Shown: positions 16,307-24,926, counted from the stretch's first letter. The stretch is 26,644 nucleotides of DNA from Burkholderiaceae bacterium (GCA_017998575.1 JAGOCV010000006.1:1-26644), one strand, 5' to 3'. Program-made: numbers and translations. Notes: generated by a model from the letters alone, not told the origin.

Positions 16307-16323
16307 GGAATCCGCCGGATTCC
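16307..16323. repeat. Inverted repeat in the livJ-fpr divergent region
   Basis: GGAATCC (16307-16313) and GGATTCC (16317-16323) form a perfect 7-bp stem with a three-base loop, about 50 bases upstream of the binding-protein start. A tandem TTCCGGG TTCCGGG lies nearby at about 16369-16382 on the fpr side. Either could be a regulator site in the 174-base divergent promoter region. I see no convincing sigma-70 boxes. Confidence 0.35.
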
Positions 16324-16433
16324 CGCGCACCGCATCAACCGCGATTTTGCCTGCCCGCAAAACAGGACTTCCGGGTTCCGGGACAATACGGGTTGCAACC
16401 TCTCCCTTTCCGCCCTAGCCCAAGGTTTTCCCG

Positions 16434-17207
16434 ATGAGTGCTTTCAACGAGGAACGCGTCCTCTCGGTCCACCACTGGACCGACCGGCTGTTCTCCTTCA
16501 CCACCACGCGCGATCCGGCACTGCGCTTCTCCAACGGCCACTTCACCATGATCGGCCTGCGCGTGAACGACAAGCCGCTGCTGCGCGCCTACAGCATCGT
16601 CAGCGCCAACTACGAGGAGCACCTCGAGTTCCTCTCGATCAAGGTGCCCGACGGCCCCCTGACCTCGCGCCTGCAGCACATCCAGGTGGGCGACACCATC
16701 ATCGTCGGCAAGAAGCCCACCGGCACGCTGCTGTGCGACTACCTGCTGCCCGGAAAACGCCTGTACCTGCTCTCGACCGGCACCGGCCTGGCGCCCTTCA
16801 TGAGCATCATCCGCGACCCCGAGACCTACGAGCGCTTCGAGAAGGTCATCCTGGTGCACGGCGTGCGCCAGGTGGACGAGCTGGCCTACCACGACCTCGT
16901 GACCGACCACCTGCCCAAGCATGAATTCCTGGGCGAATTCGTGAAGGACAAGCTGCTCTACTACCCCACGGTCACGCGCGAGTCGTACCGCCACATGGGC
17001 CGCGTGACGGAACTCATCGAGAACGGCAAGCTGGCGGCCGACCTGGGCCTGCCCGCGCTCAACCGCGAGGAAGACCGCGTGATGATCTGCGGCAGCCCGG
17101 CCATGCTGGCCGACCTCAAGCACATGCTCGAGACGCGCGGCTTCGCCGAGGGCAACACCACCCGCCCCGGCGACTTCGTCATCGAACGCGCCTTCGCGGA
17201 AAAGTGA
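16434..17207 (+). CDS. fpr: Ferredoxin--NADP+ reductase
   Basis: Fpr is a soluble FAD enzyme exchanging electrons between NADPH and ferredoxin or flavodoxin; in bacteria it often serves iron-sulfur assembly and oxidative-stress responses. The 257-residue protein has the FAD-binding LLRAYSI (RxYS, residues 51-54), the pyrophosphate-binding STGTGLAPF (114-122), the nicotinamide-site CGSPAM, and the C-terminal end ERAFAEK characteristic of the bacterial short FPR class. The start at 16434 gives a normal-length protein. It is divergent from the Liv-type operon. The next gene begins 35 bases downstream and may be independent. Confidence 0.95.
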   Translation: MSAFNEERVLSVHHWTDRLFSFTTTRDPALRFSNGHFTMIGLRVNDKPLLRAYSIVSANYEEHLEFLSIKVPDGPLTSRLQHIQVGDTIIVGKKPTGTLLCDYLLPGKRLYLLSTGTGLAPFMSIIRDPETYERFEKVILVHGVRQVDELAYHDLVTDHLPKHEFLGEFVKDKLLYYPTVTRESYRHMGRVTELIENGKLAADLGLPALNREEDRVMICGSPAMLADLKHMLETRGFAEGNTTRPGDFVIERAFAEK

Positions 17208-17230
17208 GGCCCGGCGCGGCTTGTGGCGTG

Positions 17231-17236
17231 GATAAT
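17231..17236 (+). promoter_or_regulatory. Candidate -10 box at the start of the secreted-protein gene
   Basis: GATAAT sits seven bases before the ATG at 17243, so a transcript from it would be essentially leaderless. No good -35 is found at normal spacing. Confidence 0.3.
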
Positions 17237-17242
17237 GCCCGC

Positions 17243-17689
17243 ATGCCGCGCCTGCCCGCCCTACTCTTCGCCTGCGCGGCCCTGGCCGCGGGCACGGCGG
17301 CGAGGGCGGCCCAGACCACCTGGCTGACCATCATGGGCGACCCGTCCGACGCCGCGTCGGACGTGGTGCAGATTGAACCCGAGAGCGTGGTCGTGTTCTC
17401 CAACCTGCGTACCATCCGCATCCGGGTCTCCCGCGCCCATCCGCGCAAAGGCTACGACGAGCGACCCTATCGCGGATTCATCGGCGCCGTGCACATCGAC
17501 TGCGCCAATGCCACGGCGCGCTACCGCCAGCTGCAACTGTTCAGCGGCCCGCTCTGGACAGGCGCCAGCCGCGTCGTCAACTACACCGACGCCGCCATGC
17601 CGCCCATGGCGTTCCGCGACATCGAGCCCAATCCCACCGCGCGCATCGTCCAGGCCGCCTGCACGATCGATCGCGTGCAGACCAAGTAA
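17243..17689 (+). CDS. Small secreted protein, surface-adhesin-E-like domain
   Basis: The 148-residue product has a signal peptide (about residues 1-22, MPRLPALLFACAALAAGTAARAA) and a compact beta-rich mature domain. Segments such as TWLTIMGDPSDAASDVVQIEP, RTIRIRVSRA, HIDCANATARYRQL and PNPTARIVQAAC resemble the surface-adhesin E-like domain common in betaproteobacterial secreted proteins of unknown function. Two conserved-looking cysteines (in HIDC and QAAC) could form a disulfide after export. The ATG at 17243 is used because the signal peptide starts there. The stop is 9 bases from the end of the convergent threonine-aldolase-like gene. Function is unknown, and the adhesin name is only a domain label. 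Confidence 0.75.
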   Translation: MPRLPALLFACAALAAGTAARAAQTTWLTIMGDPSDAASDVVQIEPESVVVFSNLRTIRIRVSRAHPRKGYDERPYRGFIGAVHIDCANATARYRQLQLFSGPLWTGASRVVNYTDAAMPPMAFRDIEPNPTARIVQAACTIDRVQTK

Positions 17690-17698
17690 GCGGACCGT

Positions 17699-18811
17699 CT
17701 AGGCCAGCACGCGCAGCATCCGCGCAGCCGCCTGCCCCATGGCGTCGCGGTCCACGTGCCGGTGTGTCACGGCACGCAGCGTGACCCGGTCACGCGCTCG
17801 CATCAGCACACCTGCGGCGGCCAACGCCTCGATCGCAGCGGGCGCGTTCGCGACGCTGCCGCGGTGCGACAGGTCCACCATCACGATGTTGGTCTGCGGC
17901 GCCGCAGGGGCCACCAGCCGAGGGTCGGCCGCGCGCAGCAGCGCCCACAGGTGGCGTGCGTTGCCGTGGTCCTCAGCCAGCCGGTCGCACATCTGCTCGA
18001 GCGCCACGATGCCTGCAGCCGCCACCACGCCGGCCTGCCGCAAACCGCCGCCCACCATGCGCCGGTAGGTGCGTGCGCGCGCCACGAAGTCCGCATCGCC
18101 CGCGAGCAGCGAACCCATCGGCGCGCTCAGCCCCTTGGACAGGCAGAACGTCACGCTGTCGGCCTGCGCCGCCAGTTCGCGCGCCGGCACGCCGAGCGCC
18201 AGCGCGGCGTTGAACAGGCGTGCGCCATCCAGGTGCACGGCCACGCCCGCGGCTGCCGCCATGGCCCGCAGCTCGGCCATGTAGGCCAGCGGTGGAACCG
18301 CGCCGCCGGCATGGTTGTGGCTGCTCTCGACCACCACCATGGCCGTGGGCTGGCCCGTGCGCGCATGGACGGGGCGCAGCAACTCGCGCACGCGCTCAAG
18401 CGCCATCTCGCCGCCCGTGTGTGGCACGCAGTGGCAGAACAGGCCTGCCAGCCGCGCGATGCCGCCCGACTCGGAGCGCACGATGTGCGCATCCGCGTCG
18501 GCGATGGCCTCGCCACCGCCGCGGCTCGCATGCGCGAGCGACGCCACCAGGTTGCCCATGGTGCCGCTGGCCACGAACAGCGCGGCGGGCTTGCCCAGCA
18601 GCGATGCGGCCATCTGTTCGAGCCGGCGCACCGTCGGGTCGCCCTCCAGCCCGTCGTCGCCCAGCGGTGCCGCCTGCATGGCCTCTCGCATGGCATCGGT
18701 CGGCAAGGTGACCGTGTCGCTGCGCAGATCGATCGCGGCACTGGCCCGACGGCCCTGTCCGCCGGAGGCTGCGGCGGCGCGCATCTCCTGCACCGGGCCG
18801 ACGTGGCTCAT
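17699..18811 (-). CDS. Low-specificity threonine aldolase-like PLP lyase
   Basis: Threonine aldolases cleave beta-hydroxy amino acids to glycine and an aldehyde using PLP. The 370-residue protein has the family N-terminal DLRSDTVTLPTDAMREAM (28-45), the cofactor loop ASGTMGNL (81-88), VHLDGARLFNAA (192-203), the predicted Schiff-base lysine K226 in CLSKGLSAPMGS, and RMVGGGLRQAG (251-261). One family motif differs: the usual DVYGEDPT is here DGLEGDPT (53-60), lacking the conserved tyrosine. The substrate may therefore not be threonine. The ATG at 18811 overlaps the stop of the upstream class V aminotransferase gene (ATGA), so the two are translationally coupled. It is the last gene of the hyuAB-tctC cluster. 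Confidence 0.87.
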   Translation of the reverse strand: MSHVGPVQEMRAAAASGGQGRRASAAIDLRSDTVTLPTDAMREAMQAAPLGDDGLEGDPTVRRLEQMAASLLGKPAALFVASGTMGNLVASLAHASRGGGEAIADADAHIVRSESGGIARLAGLFCHCVPHTGGEMALERVRELLRPVHARTGQPTAMVVVESSHNHAGGAVPPLAYMAELRAMAAAAGVAVHLDGARLFNAALALGVPARELAAQADSVTFCLSKGLSAPMGSLLAGDADFVARARTYRRMVGGGLRQAGVVAAAGIVALEQMCDRLAEDHGNARHLWALLRAADPRLVAPAAPQTNIVMVDLSHRGSVANAPAAIEALAAAGVLMRARDRVTLRAVTHRHVDRDAMGQAAARMLRVLA

Positions 18812-20010
18812 GTGGCCGTCGCCGCGACGCGAGCCCACCGGGTCGCGCTGTCCACGGCGCGGGCGATGTCCTGCGCATCGTTGTAGAAGTGAAGGGAGAA
18901 ACGCACCATGCGCCCGCGCACCGCGGCGGCCACGCCGTCGGCCGCCAGCGCGCGCTGCAGGTCGGCGCCGCGCGCGGGCTCGTCGCCCATGTCCACGCAG
19001 ACGATGTGGGCCGGCTTCACGCCGCGCGCCGTTGGCACGCGCAGCCCGGCCGCACGCAGTCCGTCGATCAGCTGCGTGGCCAGCGCGGTGACGTGCGCGT
19101 CGATGGCCTCGGTGCCGCATTCTTCGATCAGCCGCAGCGAGTCGTTGACCAGGTTGGCGGCCAGGAAGTTGTAGTTGCCCAGATCGAACCGCAACGCGCC
19201 ACGCGCCAGCTCGATCGGACCCGGGTCGTAGTCGGCCTCGTGCGTGGCCTGGATCTGCACGCCGAAGCGCGCCAGCTGGCGCGGCTGCAAGCCGGCCGCC
19301 AGCCGCTCCGGCACGTAGAGGAAGCCCATGCCGTAGAGCGCGCACAGCCCCTTCTGCGTGCTCACGGCCAGCGCGGCCATGGGCGTGGCACCGACGTCCA
19401 GGTGATTCACGCCCACGGACTGCGCGCCGTCCACCACCAACCAGGTCCCGCTCTTCGCACACGCGTCGGAGAGCGCCTTCAGGTCGGTGCGGAAACCCGG
19501 CCGGAACGAGGTGCTCGAGACGGTGAGCACGCGCGGCGGCCGGGCCGCGCGCAGCCGTTCCAGCGCGGCCCCGAGCGGAAACTCACCGGCATCGGCGGGC
19601 AGGTCGACCACCCGGGCGCCGAAGCGCTCCTGGTTGCGCCAGGCATAGACGTTGTTCGGATGTTCGATCGCCGAGCACAGAAGGACCTCGTCGCCGGGCT
19701 GCCAGTCGATGGCGCAGGCCATGATGTTCAGCCCCTCCGACACGTTCTTGGTGATCGCGATCTCGCACGGCTGCGCGCCGATCAGGCGCGCGAAGCGCTC
19801 GCGCGCCTCTTCGACGATCGCAAAGTACCGCTTCTTCTCGACCCGGCCGTACACCCGGTCGGACAAGTGCTCCTGTGCAATGCGCAGCGCGCTCTCGGGC
19901 ACGAGGCTGCGGCTGGCCACATCGAGGTAGGCCTGCGCGCGTGTGCCCGGGAAACGGGCGCGCACGCGCTCGAAAGCGGCGGCGGAGAAAGAGGGCGTAC
20001 GTGTGGTCAT
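18808..20010 (-). CDS. Class V aminotransferase-fold PLP enzyme
   Basis: This 400-residue protein has the class V fold shared by cysteine desulfurases, isopenicillin N epimerases and related lyases. Visible features are SEGLNIMA (91-98), the EHPNN segment (116-120) with H117, SSTSFRPGFRTDL (165-177), DGAQSVG with the PLP-contacting D194 and Q197, and the Schiff-base lysine K220 in STQKGLCAL. The flexible loop with a catalytic cysteine that defines cysteine desulfurases is not evident. That makes an epimerase, lyase or aminotransferase role more likely than sulfur transfer. It lies 62 bases after tctC across a strong hairpin and overlaps the threonine-aldolase-like gene by four bases. Specific reaction unknown. 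Confidence 0.86.
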   Translation of the reverse strand: MTTRTPSFSAAAFERVRARFPGTRAQAYLDVASRSLVPESALRIAQEHLSDRVYGRVEKKRYFAIVEEARERFARLIGAQPCEIAITKNVSEGLNIMACAIDWQPGDEVLLCSAIEHPNNVYAWRNQERFGARVVDLPADAGEFPLGAALERLRAARPPRVLTVSSTSFRPGFRTDLKALSDACAKSGTWLVVDGAQSVGVNHLDVGATPMAALAVSTQKGLCALYGMGFLYVPERLAAGLQPRQLARFGVQIQATHEADYDPGPIELARGALRFDLGNYNFLAANLVNDSLRLIEECGTEAIDAHVTALATQLIDGLRAAGLRVPTARGVKPAHIVCVDMGDEPARGADLQRALAADGVAAAVRGRMVRFSLHFYNDAQDIARAVDSATRWARVAATAT

Positions 20011-20030
20011 GTCTACTCTGGAGGATGGGA

Positions 20031-20073
20031 AGCGCCCGGGCCCGCGCGGCTGCGGGACCCGGGCCAGGGCGCT
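20031..20073 (-). promoter_or_regulatory. Strong GC hairpin between tctC-like and class V aminotransferase genes
   Basis: AGCGCCC (20031-20037) and GGGCGCT (20067-20073) form a perfect outer stem. Further pairing is possible between the CCC/GGG tracts inside. It begins at the tctC-like stop codon and has no T tract. It probably protects the upstream message or attenuates downstream expression; that role is inference. Confidence 0.5.
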
Positions 20074-21071
20074 CAGGGCCGGATGTCGAGTTCCTTGAGG
20101 ATGCGTGCGTACTTGCCGATCTCGTTGGAAACGAAGGTGCGGGCCTGCTGTTCGTCCTCGAACGACGGCATGCCCACGCCCTTGATCAGCTTGTCGGCGA
20201 CCTCGGGATTGCGCATGGCTTCGCGGATCTCGGCGTTCAGACGGCTGACGATCTGCGGTGGCGTGCCCGCCGGCGCGAACATGGCGAACCAGCTCTCCAC
20301 ATCGAACGCGGACATGCCGGGCGATTCCTGCACGGTCGGCAGGTCCGGCAGCGCCGGATAGCGCTTGGACATCACGACGCCGAGCATCTTCATCTGGCCC
20401 TTCTGCACGAATGGCGAGACCGAGCCGGGGCTCGAGAACGTCATGCTCACGCGCTTGCTGGCCACGTCCACGGTGGCTGGGGCCGCGCCCGCATAGGGCA
20501 CGTGGAACACGTCGACATTGGCGACCTTGTTGAACACCTCGCCGGTGATGTGCTGGATGGTGCCGATGCCGCTGGACGAAAAGCTCAGCTTGCCCGGGTT
20601 CCTGCGCGCATAGTCGACGAGTTCGGCCACGGTGTTGGCGGGCACGTCGGTGTTGACCGCGAGCACGTTGGGGGCGCGCACCACGATGGCCACGGGCACC
20701 AGGTCGCGCTTGGGGTCGTAGCCCGCATCCTTGTTGAGCACGGGGTTGATGACGATCTCGCCGGCCGCGCCCAGGAACAGCGTGTAGCCGTCGGCGGGCG
20801 ACGCGATGGTCTGGCGCACGGCGATCAGACCGCCCGCACCGGGCTTGTTGTCGACCATGACCGGCTGGCCGAGTTTCCTGGAGAGCTGCTCGCCCAGCAG
20901 GCGCGCCGTGGCATCGACGCCACCGCCGGCCGCGAAGGGCACGATGATGCGGATCGGCCGCGTGGGCCAGTTGCCGGCGGGCTCGGCCGCAAGGGCGGGA
21001 ACGCAGGCCAGTGTGGCGGCCAGCAGGGGGGCGGCGCAAAAGGCCCGCCGGATCGACGTATGAAACGACAT
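20073..21071 (-). CDS. Tripartite tricarboxylate transporter (TctC/Bug family) substrate-binding protein
   Basis: Bug proteins are periplasmic receptors, very numerous in Burkholderiales, that bind carboxylates, amides or other small acids. This 332-residue protein has a signal peptide (about residues 1-29, ending PALAAEP). It also has the family segments PIRIIVPFAAGGGVDATARLL, MVDNKPGAGG, ADGYTLFLG and a C-terminal helical region. GAGGAA lies seven or eight bases upstream of the ATG at 21071. No TctA or TctB membrane components are encoded in the window, so it is an orphan receptor. It lies in the middle of the hyuA-hyuB cluster, suggesting that it captures the pathway substrate or acts as a sensor. 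Confidence 0.94.
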   Translation of the reverse strand: MSFHTSIRRAFCAAPLLAATLACVPALAAEPAGNWPTRPIRIIVPFAAGGGVDATARLLGEQLSRKLGQPVMVDNKPGAGGLIAVRQTIASPADGYTLFLGAAGEIVINPVLNKDAGYDPKRDLVPVAIVVRAPNVLAVNTDVPANTVAELVDYARRNPGKLSFSSSGIGTIQHITGEVFNKVANVDVFHVPYAGAAPATVDVASKRVSMTFSSPGSVSPFVQKGQMKMLGVVMSKRYPALPDLPTVQESPGMSAFDVESWFAMFAPAGTPPQIVSRLNAEIREAMRNPEVADKLIKGVGMPSFEDEQQARTFVSNEIGKYARILKELDIRP

Positions 21072-21147
21072 GCTGATTCCTCTTCGAGTGGGGTTCGGTT
21101 GTCCCGCTTGCGCGGGCCGGGGTCTTACTGCTGTCTCCGTCGCGGCC

Positions 21148-21207
21148 AGGCCGCCCTGCGGCGGCCTGCCGGCTTGCGATATGCATGCCAGCCGCAGGCC
21201 GGCATGC
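21148..21207. repeat. Two adjacent hairpins in the hyuB-tctC gap
   Basis: AGGCCGCC-CTGC-GGCGGCCT (21148-21167) is a perfect 8-bp stem with a four-base loop. GCATGCC / GGCATGC (21183-21189 with 21201-21207) is a 7-bp stem with an 11-base loop. Both lie in the 145-base gap between genes on the same strand, and neither is followed by a T tract. Confidence 0.6.
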
Positions 21208-21216
21208 GGGTCGGGT

Positions 21217-22845
21217 TCAGGCGGCTCCGTAGCCTCCGCCGCCAGGGGTGCACACGCGCAGCACGTCGCCGCGCACGAGCTGGATCTCGGCCGCGGCCGA
21301 CGGCAACCGCCGCTCGCCCGCCGTGCCGGGGTTGAGGATGAATTCACCAGGGGCGCCCGCGCCGCCGCCGGCCAGACCCTCGGCCGGCACGTTCTGCCGC
21401 TCCGAGGACAGGCTGAGCACCGCCGTCTCGCCCATCACGCGGTAGTCGCGCACCACGCCGCGGCCGCCCGCATGCCGGCCGGTGCCGCCCGAGTCGCGGC
21501 GCAACGCGTACTGCTCGATCAGGAACGGATAGGCATGCTCGAGCGCCTCCACCGGCAGGTTGGCCGAGCCCGAGGCATGCACACGCACCGCGTCCACGCC
21601 CTCGCGGTAGGCCCGCGCGCCCATCGCACCGGCGATGGTCTCGTAGTTGACGAAGTAACGCTGATTGCGCGGATCGGTGCCTGCCAGCACGATCAGCTGG
21701 TGCGGACCACTGGCCGCCAGCGCCTTCTCGGGCAGCGCCTTGGAGAGCGCCGAGGCGATCGCATCGCCCAACACCGCGCAGGACATGGCGCGCGCACCCA
21801 CTGCCGCCGGCGCCACGGGCGCCACCACGGTGCCGGGCGGCGCCTTGATCTCGATGGTGCGGAAGTAGCCCGAGTTGGCGGGTACATCGGCGTCCAGCAG
21901 GCTCTTGACCACGGTGTAGATGGTCGCGATCAGCGCGCGATAGGGAATGTTGCGCGCTGCCTCGATCTGCGGCGAAGAGCCCGCGAAGTCGAACACCAGC
22001 CGTCCGGGCTCCACGGTGAGCTCCAGCACGATCGCCGCCGTCTCGCCTTCGCGCGCACCGTCGAGGTACTCGCATGCGGTGTAGCGCCCCGGCGGCACCT
22101 TGGCGATGGCCGCCGCGAAACGCCGTTCGGTGAAGGCGAGGTAGGCCGTCATGGTGTCGCGCGTGGTCGCCAGTCCCAGGCGTGCGAAAAGCGCCTGCAC
22201 GCTGCGCACGCCGACGTTGTTGGCGGCGATCTGTGCGCGCAGGTCGCCCGCGCGCTCGTCGGGCGTTCTCGAGTTCAGCAGCAGGATGTCGAACACGTCC
22301 TGGTTGAAGTTGCCGCCGGACATGATGCGCACCGGTGGAATGCGGATGCCTTCCTGGAAGATCGACGAACACACCGCCGCCTCCGATCCCGGCACCATGC
22401 CGCCGACGTCGGCGTGGTGGGCGATGCATGCGACGAAAGCCACGATCTCGCCCTCCATGAACACCGGCGCGATCACGTTGATGTCGGGCAGGTGCGAGCC
22501 GCCACCGCTGTAGGGGTCGTTGGCCAGGAACATGTCGCCCGGCTGCAGGCTCGAGCGCTCGTAGCGCGAGAGTACGGCCTCGACCACGCCGACCATCGAT
22601 CCCAGGTGGATCGGCACGCGCTGCGGCAGCGCGACCACGTTGCCCTGCGCGTCGAAGATGGCCGTGGAACAGTCGCCGCGCTCCTTGATGTTGGGCGAGA
22701 ACGCCGTGCGCATGAGCGCGGCGCTCATCTCCTCGGTCACGCCCAGCAGGTAGCGGGCGACAACCTCGGCGCGGATGGGATCGAACCCGGGCTGCCCGGC
22801 CTCGGGCCGCGCTGCGATGTCGTTGACGGTGGTGGAGCTGCTCAT
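21217..22845 (-). CDS. Hydantoinase B/oxoprolinase family protein (HyuB subunit)
   Basis: HyuB-type subunits pair with HyuA in ATP-dependent N-methylhydantoinases, 5-oxoprolinases and the related acetone/acetophenone carboxylases. The 542-residue protein carries the family motifs NDPYSGGGSHLPD (109-121) and AHHADVGGMVPGS (142-154). It also shows SPNIKERGDCSTAIFD near the N-terminus, RTPDERAGDLRAQIAAN, FDFAGSSPQ and the glycine-rich end CTPGGGGYG. The ATG at 22845 overlaps the hyuA stop (ATGA), so the two subunits are translationally coupled. The sequence does not distinguish ring opening of a hydantoin or oxoproline from carboxylation of a ketone. Confidence 0.95.
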   Translation of the reverse strand: MSSSTTVNDIAARPEAGQPGFDPIRAEVVARYLLGVTEEMSAALMRTAFSPNIKERGDCSTAIFDAQGNVVALPQRVPIHLGSMVGVVEAVLSRYERSSLQPGDMFLANDPYSGGGSHLPDINVIAPVFMEGEIVAFVACIAHHADVGGMVPGSEAAVCSSIFQEGIRIPPVRIMSGGNFNQDVFDILLLNSRTPDERAGDLRAQIAANNVGVRSVQALFARLGLATTRDTMTAYLAFTERRFAAAIAKVPPGRYTACEYLDGAREGETAAIVLELTVEPGRLVFDFAGSSPQIEAARNIPYRALIATIYTVVKSLLDADVPANSGYFRTIEIKAPPGTVVAPVAPAAVGARAMSCAVLGDAIASALSKALPEKALAASGPHQLIVLAGTDPRNQRYFVNYETIAGAMGARAYREGVDAVRVHASGSANLPVEALEHAYPFLIEQYALRRDSGGTGRHAGGRGVVRDYRVMGETAVLSLSSERQNVPAEGLAGGGAGAPGEFILNPGTAGERRLPSAAAEIQLVRGDVLRVCTPGGGGYGAA

Positions 22846-24926
22846 GCCTTGTCCTCGGCGTCGCCAGGACGCAGGTCGATGTGGAGATAGCCCGCGCGGT
22901 CCACGCGCACCTGTGCGCCGGGCGGGATGACGGTGGTGGTGTCCATCTGCTCGACGATGGCCGGGCCGCTGAACTGCGAGCCTGGCGCGATCGAGTCGCG
23001 CGCGATGACCGGTGTGGCCACGAAGCCGGTGCTGGCGAACCACACCTGGCGCGCCGCGGCGCCCGCGGCAGGCGCGGCCGGGTCGGCCGCGGTGGACGAC
23101 GACACGCCGATGCGGCCATGCGCGACGATGGTCGACAGCCGCAGGTTGACCACTTCCACCACCTGCTGCGGCATGTCGTAGCCGTAGAGCGTCGCGTGGC
23201 GCGCGTGGTAGGCGTCCACCGCGTCGCTCAGGCGGTGCGCGTCGAGCTCGCCCGTGGGAATGTCGACGATGAGGACCGAGTTCTGTCCCTCGTAGCGCAG
23301 GTCGATCTGCCAGTGGTGGCGCACCGCCGCGTCATCCTCTGCCACGCCCTCCGACACCAGCCATCCGGCGGCACGCTGCGCGAGCTCGCCCAGGCCGGCG
23401 TTGAGCAGCGGCAGCGACTCGCGGCCGGCCATGGCCAGCCGGGTGAGCGAGAAGTCGCCGCGCCGGTCGGACTGCAGCAGCCCCTGGGCCGAGAACACGC
23501 CCGGGCGCGGCGGCACGATCACGTGGCGCATGCCCGCCATCTGCGCGACGTCGGCCGCGTGCAGCGGACCGGCACCACCGAAGGCCACCAGCGCGTAGTC
23601 ACGCGGGTCTTCGCCCTGCTCGACCGAGATCACCCGCACCGCACCCGTCATGTGCGCGTTGGCGATCTCCAGGATGCCGATGGCCGCAGCCTGCGTGGTC
23701 TGCGAGATGCTTGCTGCCACGCGGTCGCGAACGGAGGCCTCGGCCGCGGCCGGATGCATCTGCATGCGCCCGCCCAGCAGGGTCTCGGGGCTCAGCCGAC
23801 CCAGGACCACATTGGCGTCGGTCACGGTGGGCAGCTCACCGCCGCGGCCATAGGCGGCCGGACCCGGGTAGGCGCCCGCGCTCTGCGGGCCGACCTTGAG
23901 CATGCCGCCCGCATCGATCCAGGCGATGCTGCCGCCGCCCGCACCGATGGTGTGGATGTCCAGCGTGCGCGTGCGCACCGGAAAGCCACCCATTTCGCGC
24001 TCGTTCTTCATCGCCGGCTGGCCGTCGCGGATCAGGCACACGTCGGTGCTGGTGCCACCCATGTCGAACGTGATGAGATGGGTCACGCCGGTGTCCTCGC
24101 CCAGCGCCACCGCCCCCATGGCACCGCCTGCAGGCCCCGAGAAGAAGGTGTTGACCGGCCGCTCTCGCACGGTGCGCGTGGTAGCGGCACCGCCGTTGGA
24201 CTGCATGACATGTGCAGCCGACGACACGCCCAGGGCCTGCACGCCGCGCTCGAAGCGCTCGAGGTACTTGTCCATCACCGGCACCAGGCTGGCGTTGACC
24301 ACGGTGGTCACGAAGCGTTCGTACTCGCGGAACTCAGGCAGCACGTCGGACGAGAGGCTCACATGCACGCCGGGCCAGTGGCGCTCGATCAGCGTGCGGG
24401 CCTGCGCCTCGTGCCCGGGATTCTGGTAGGAATGCAGGAAGCACACCGCCACCGCATCCACGCCGCTGCGGCGCAGCGCCTCGATACCGGCCAACACGCT
24501 GGCCTCGTCCAGCGCGGCAACGGTACTGCCGTCGGCCGCCAGGCGTTCGCCGACTTCGACGCAGGCGTCTTCGCGCACCGGCGGCACGGGTTTGCGGGCG
24601 TCCAGGTTGAAGTAGTGCGGACGCCGCTGACGCGCCAGCGAGAGCACGTCGCCGAAACCGCGGGTGGTCATCAGCCCGGTGCGGGCCCACTTGCCTTCGA
24701 GCACCGCGTTGGTCGCGAGCGTGGTGCCCAACACCAGGAAGCTCACCTCCGACGGGTGGATGCCCGCCAGCCCGATGATCTCGACGATGCCATCCAGGAT
24801 GCCCTGCGCCGGATCGGCCGTGCGTGTGGGGACCTTGTGATAGTGCCAGTGGCCGTTGCCGGGGTTGGCGAGCACCAGGTCGGTGAAAGTGCCGCCAGTG
24901 TCGATCCCTATCCAGTAATCGCTCAT
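22842..24926 (-). CDS. Hydantoinase/oxoprolinase family protein (HyuA subunit)
   Basis: HyuA is the ATP-using subunit of N-methylhydantoinase/oxoprolinase-type enzymes. The 694-residue protein has the actin-fold phosphate loops GIDTGGTFTD (7-16) and FDMGGTSTD (287-295), VLGTTLATNAVLEG (65-78), SGPAGGAMGA (263-272), HTIGAGGGSIAWID (325-338) and AYPGPAAYGRGGELPTVTDANVVLGRL (352-378 region), all family landmarks. The start at 24926 is chosen over 24971 because GAGGA precedes it and the phosphate loop then sits near the N-terminus. It is the first gene of the cluster, divergent from a LysR regulator across 107 bases. The architecture is not that of single-chain eukaryotic oxoprolinase, since A and B are separate. 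Confidence 0.95.
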   Translation of the reverse strand: MSDYWIGIDTGGTFTDLVLANPGNGHWHYHKVPTRTADPAQGILDGIVEIIGLAGIHPSEVSFLVLGTTLATNAVLEGKWARTGLMTTRGFGDVLSLARQRRPHYFNLDARKPVPPVREDACVEVGERLAADGSTVAALDEASVLAGIEALRRSGVDAVAVCFLHSYQNPGHEAQARTLIERHWPGVHVSLSSDVLPEFREYERFVTTVVNASLVPVMDKYLERFERGVQALGVSSAAHVMQSNGGAATTRTVRERPVNTFFSGPAGGAMGAVALGEDTGVTHLITFDMGGTSTDVCLIRDGQPAMKNEREMGGFPVRTRTLDIHTIGAGGGSIAWIDAGGMLKVGPQSAGAYPGPAAYGRGGELPTVTDANVVLGRLSPETLLGGRMQMHPAAAEASVRDRVAASISQTTQAAAIGILEIANAHMTGAVRVISVEQGEDPRDYALVAFGGAGPLHAADVAQMAGMRHVIVPPRPGVFSAQGLLQSDRRGDFSLTRLAMAGRESLPLLNAGLGELAQRAAGWLVSEGVAEDDAAVRHHWQIDLRYEGQNSVLIVDIPTGELDAHRLSDAVDAYHARHATLYGYDMPQQVVEVVNLRLSTIVAHGRIGVSSSTAADPAAPAAGAAARQVWFASTGFVATPVIARDSIAPGSQFSGPAIVEQMDTTTVIPPGAQVRVDRAGYLHIDLRPGDAEDKA

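Noticed and set aside
18808..20010. Annotation of the class V PLP protein as cysteine desulfurase (IscS/SufS)
   Set aside because: The catalytic-cysteine loop is not recognisable and there are no iron-sulfur assembly genes nearby; only the fold is shared.
20031..20073. Intrinsic terminator after the tctC-like gene
   Set aside because: The stem is strong but no T tract follows on the minus strand.
21344..23119. 591-residue minus-strand frame overlapping hyuB
   Set aside because: Alternative frame of hyuB with extreme R/A/G content; the HyuB frame carries all family motifs.
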